The notes under the pieces are model-generated. The model searched no databases, was not told where the DNA came from, and saw only the letters and a list, made by a program, of their open reading frames with translations. The translations under genes and the position numbers were made by a program. Source: Histomonas meleagridis (Eukaryota > Parabasalia > Tritrichomonadida > Dientamoebidae). From it: a stretch of 64,000 bases of DNA. The stretch lies in the NCBI GenBank assembly GCA_020186115.1, contig WSYJ01000075.1, positions 434,001 through 498,000 of the forward strand. The letters are read 5' to 3'. Within the stretch, counting starts at the first letter, position 1. Every line of letters begins with the position of its first letter. Of the stretch, positions 62,903 to 64,000 are shown one piece after another.

Positions 62903-64000
62903 ATGAACTTCTTACCGCTTGATCCAAAAAGCGAAACACTTTCTGCTTTAGAAAGTGGGAATTGTACACCTGAAATCTTACTCGGGTGTTCCGATTTAAA
63001 GAGGGCTTATAGCTCAAAAAATCCAAAATTAAATGAATATTTATTAGATACAAAGAATTTCGAGGATTTCTTTGAATATTTTCTCAACACAAAAAATCCC
63101 CAACATCAGCAATTGTTTTGTAGCCTATTCCAAGATCAAAATAAAATATTATTTAACCAACTTGCAATGAATGAAAAAATGATAGCCAAAGTTTTTGAAT
63201 GCCTTGTTGACAAAGACCTTTCAGTTGAAGCACAAAGAAGAAACGGAAGTTTAGACCAAATTTTCACAACGATTTTTTATTCTAAATCAAATTCTATTCT
63301 TAATGCCTTACGATATCGACCAGATTTTATACTAAAAGCACTCAAAAACATAGAATCTCTCAGTATTTACAATGCTCTTGATGAAGCACTTGAAGGCAAA
63401 AAGGGTCTTATTGATTTATATTATTACATTTGCAAATGTTATTTTGGAAAGGATGCAAATCTTGATCCATCTTTTGTCAAAGATCCCAATCTCGAAGGAA
63501 TTCCTGAATTTACACCTGAACAAAAGAAAGCAGCCAGTATGATCATTGTCAAATATTTTTCAACCTATTCCAAATCCGGTATCAAAGAGCAACGCTTATT
63601 TGAAAGCATTGCTAAATATCTTTATAGCAAATACAAAGAACTGACGCCGATAGACTATGAATTTTTGACAAATTTACCACAAATCTGCCGTATAAAAAGT
63701 GACGGCAGAAATGCGGTTTACGATATCGTTGAGGAGGCCGTTAACAAAGACGTTATTTTCAATGACGGTGTCAAATCCATCGGAAACAAAGCGCTTCAGT
63801 TTTTGGCAAAATATAATGCATATGTTAGTGAAGAACAAGTTAAAGAAATCCTTAAAAAGGTTATCCAAAATCAGAATCAATATTTCGGTAACCAACAATT
63901 AATGTATCTTTTGGAAATATTCGAAAAGAAAAAAGAAACATTTAGCGAACAATCAAAAGATGATTTAAGAAAAGATTTCGCAGTATATTGGAATTATGTA
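62903..64000 (+). CDS. SAPS/PP6R-like phosphatase-associated protein (N-terminal part)
   Basis: 366 codons, open to the window edge. The opening ESGNCTPEILLGCSDLKRAY, then NPKLNEYLLDTKNFEDFFEY, resembles the SAPS motif (LLDEEDLLQECKxxNxKLxxFL). NSILNALRYRPDFILKALKN, then IESLSIYNALDEAL, matches the conserved HEAT segment in which SAPS proteins read LLKHIxTSAIMDLLLRL. SAPS subunits bind PP6/Sit4-type phosphatases and direct them to cell-cycle and trafficking substrates. Similarity is moderate, so a general HEAT protein remains possible. The start is fixed by an Inr touching the ATG. Confidence 0.6.
   Translation, partial: MNFLPLDPKSETLSALESGNCTPEILLGCSDLKRAYSSKNPKLNEYLLDTKNFEDFFEYFLNTKNPQHQQLFCSLFQDQNKILFNQLAMNEKMIAKVFECLVDKDLSVEAQRRNGSLDQIFTTIFYSKSNSILNALRYRPDFILKALKNIESLSIYNALDEALEGKKGLIDLYYYICKCYFGKDANLDPSFVKDPNLEGIPEFTPEQKKAASMIIVKYFSTYSKSGIKEQRLFESIAKYLYSKYKELTPIDYEFLTNLPQICRIKSDGRNAVYDIVEEAVNKDVIFNDGVKSIGNKALQFLAKYNAYVSEEQVKEILKKVIQNQNQYFGNQQLMYLLEIFEKKKETFSEQSKDDLRKDFAVYWNYV

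Overview
The window looks like nuclear DNA of a parabasalid flagellate (trichomonad), possibly Tritrichomonas. It is AT-rich and gene-dense. Almost every gene is a single uninterrupted ORF with TAA, TAG or TGA stops. Short Inr-like motifs (TCA followed by pyrimidine and T/A) lie just upstream of many start codons, and RCGGTTW/WAACCGY motifs resembling the trichomonad M3 (Myb-type) core promoter element recur in 5' regions. The gene families fit: large ankyrin-repeat families, BspA-like repeats, Cys-rich and Ser/Pro-stalk surface proteins, a BEACH-WD40 giant and C2/TerD proteins. The species call is inference; no rRNA or other marker gene is present.

Layout. 0-4.7 kb: end of an unknown gene, tRNA-Asp, an UNC45-like TPR/armadillo protein, DUS2-like tRNA dihydrouridine synthase, a small Q/P-rich gene and a decayed ORF. 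4.7-12.4 kb: two ankyrin genes around a small hypothetical gene and a C2-TerD gene broken by one frameshift. 12.5-21 kb: a 2225-residue PH-BEACH-WD40 protein, a small gene, tRNA-Ser and a Rab32-like GTPase with degenerate nucleotide motifs. 21.7-32.9 kb is accessory: a type I surface protein, a Cys-rich repeat protein, a small gene, a decayed ankyrin paralogue, two truncated pseudogenes meeting tail to tail, and a small secreted cationic protein. 33.0 kb: a candidate U5-like snRNA. 33.4-41.4 kb: PP2A B55, a neurofibromin-like RasGAP and tRNA-Thr. 41.6-45 kb: a large ankyrin gene and gene debris. 45-64 kb is mostly housekeeping: radical SAM enzyme, MATE transporter, karyopherin-beta, tail-anchored coiled-coil protein, an ESCO-type cohesin acetyltransferase divergent from PCNA, CDC48/p97, a 14-3-3 protein, CK2 beta, a WD40/solenoid protein and the start of a SAPS-type phosphatase subunit. 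Replication and cohesion (PCNA, ESCO) and phosphatase/kinase regulation (B55, SAPS, CK2 beta, 14-3-3) are well represented.

The most unusual signal is in the ankyrin genes. At the beta-hairpin loop of many repeats the reading frame is broken by AT-rich inserts that resolve into 17-nt elements (typically RTTT...TTT), inserted between single codons. In the 11.4 kb gene, removing nineteen 17-mers turns 950 bp containing stops into a clean 208-residue ankyrin protein with the expected DxxGxTAL loops. The same elements occur in the 41.6 kb gene (23), the decayed 27.5 kb paralogue (19), the 4.7 kb gene (6, more diverged) and a solo relic at 52.6 kb. They have no GT-AG ends and no trichomonad splice motif, so how they are removed or tolerated is unknown.
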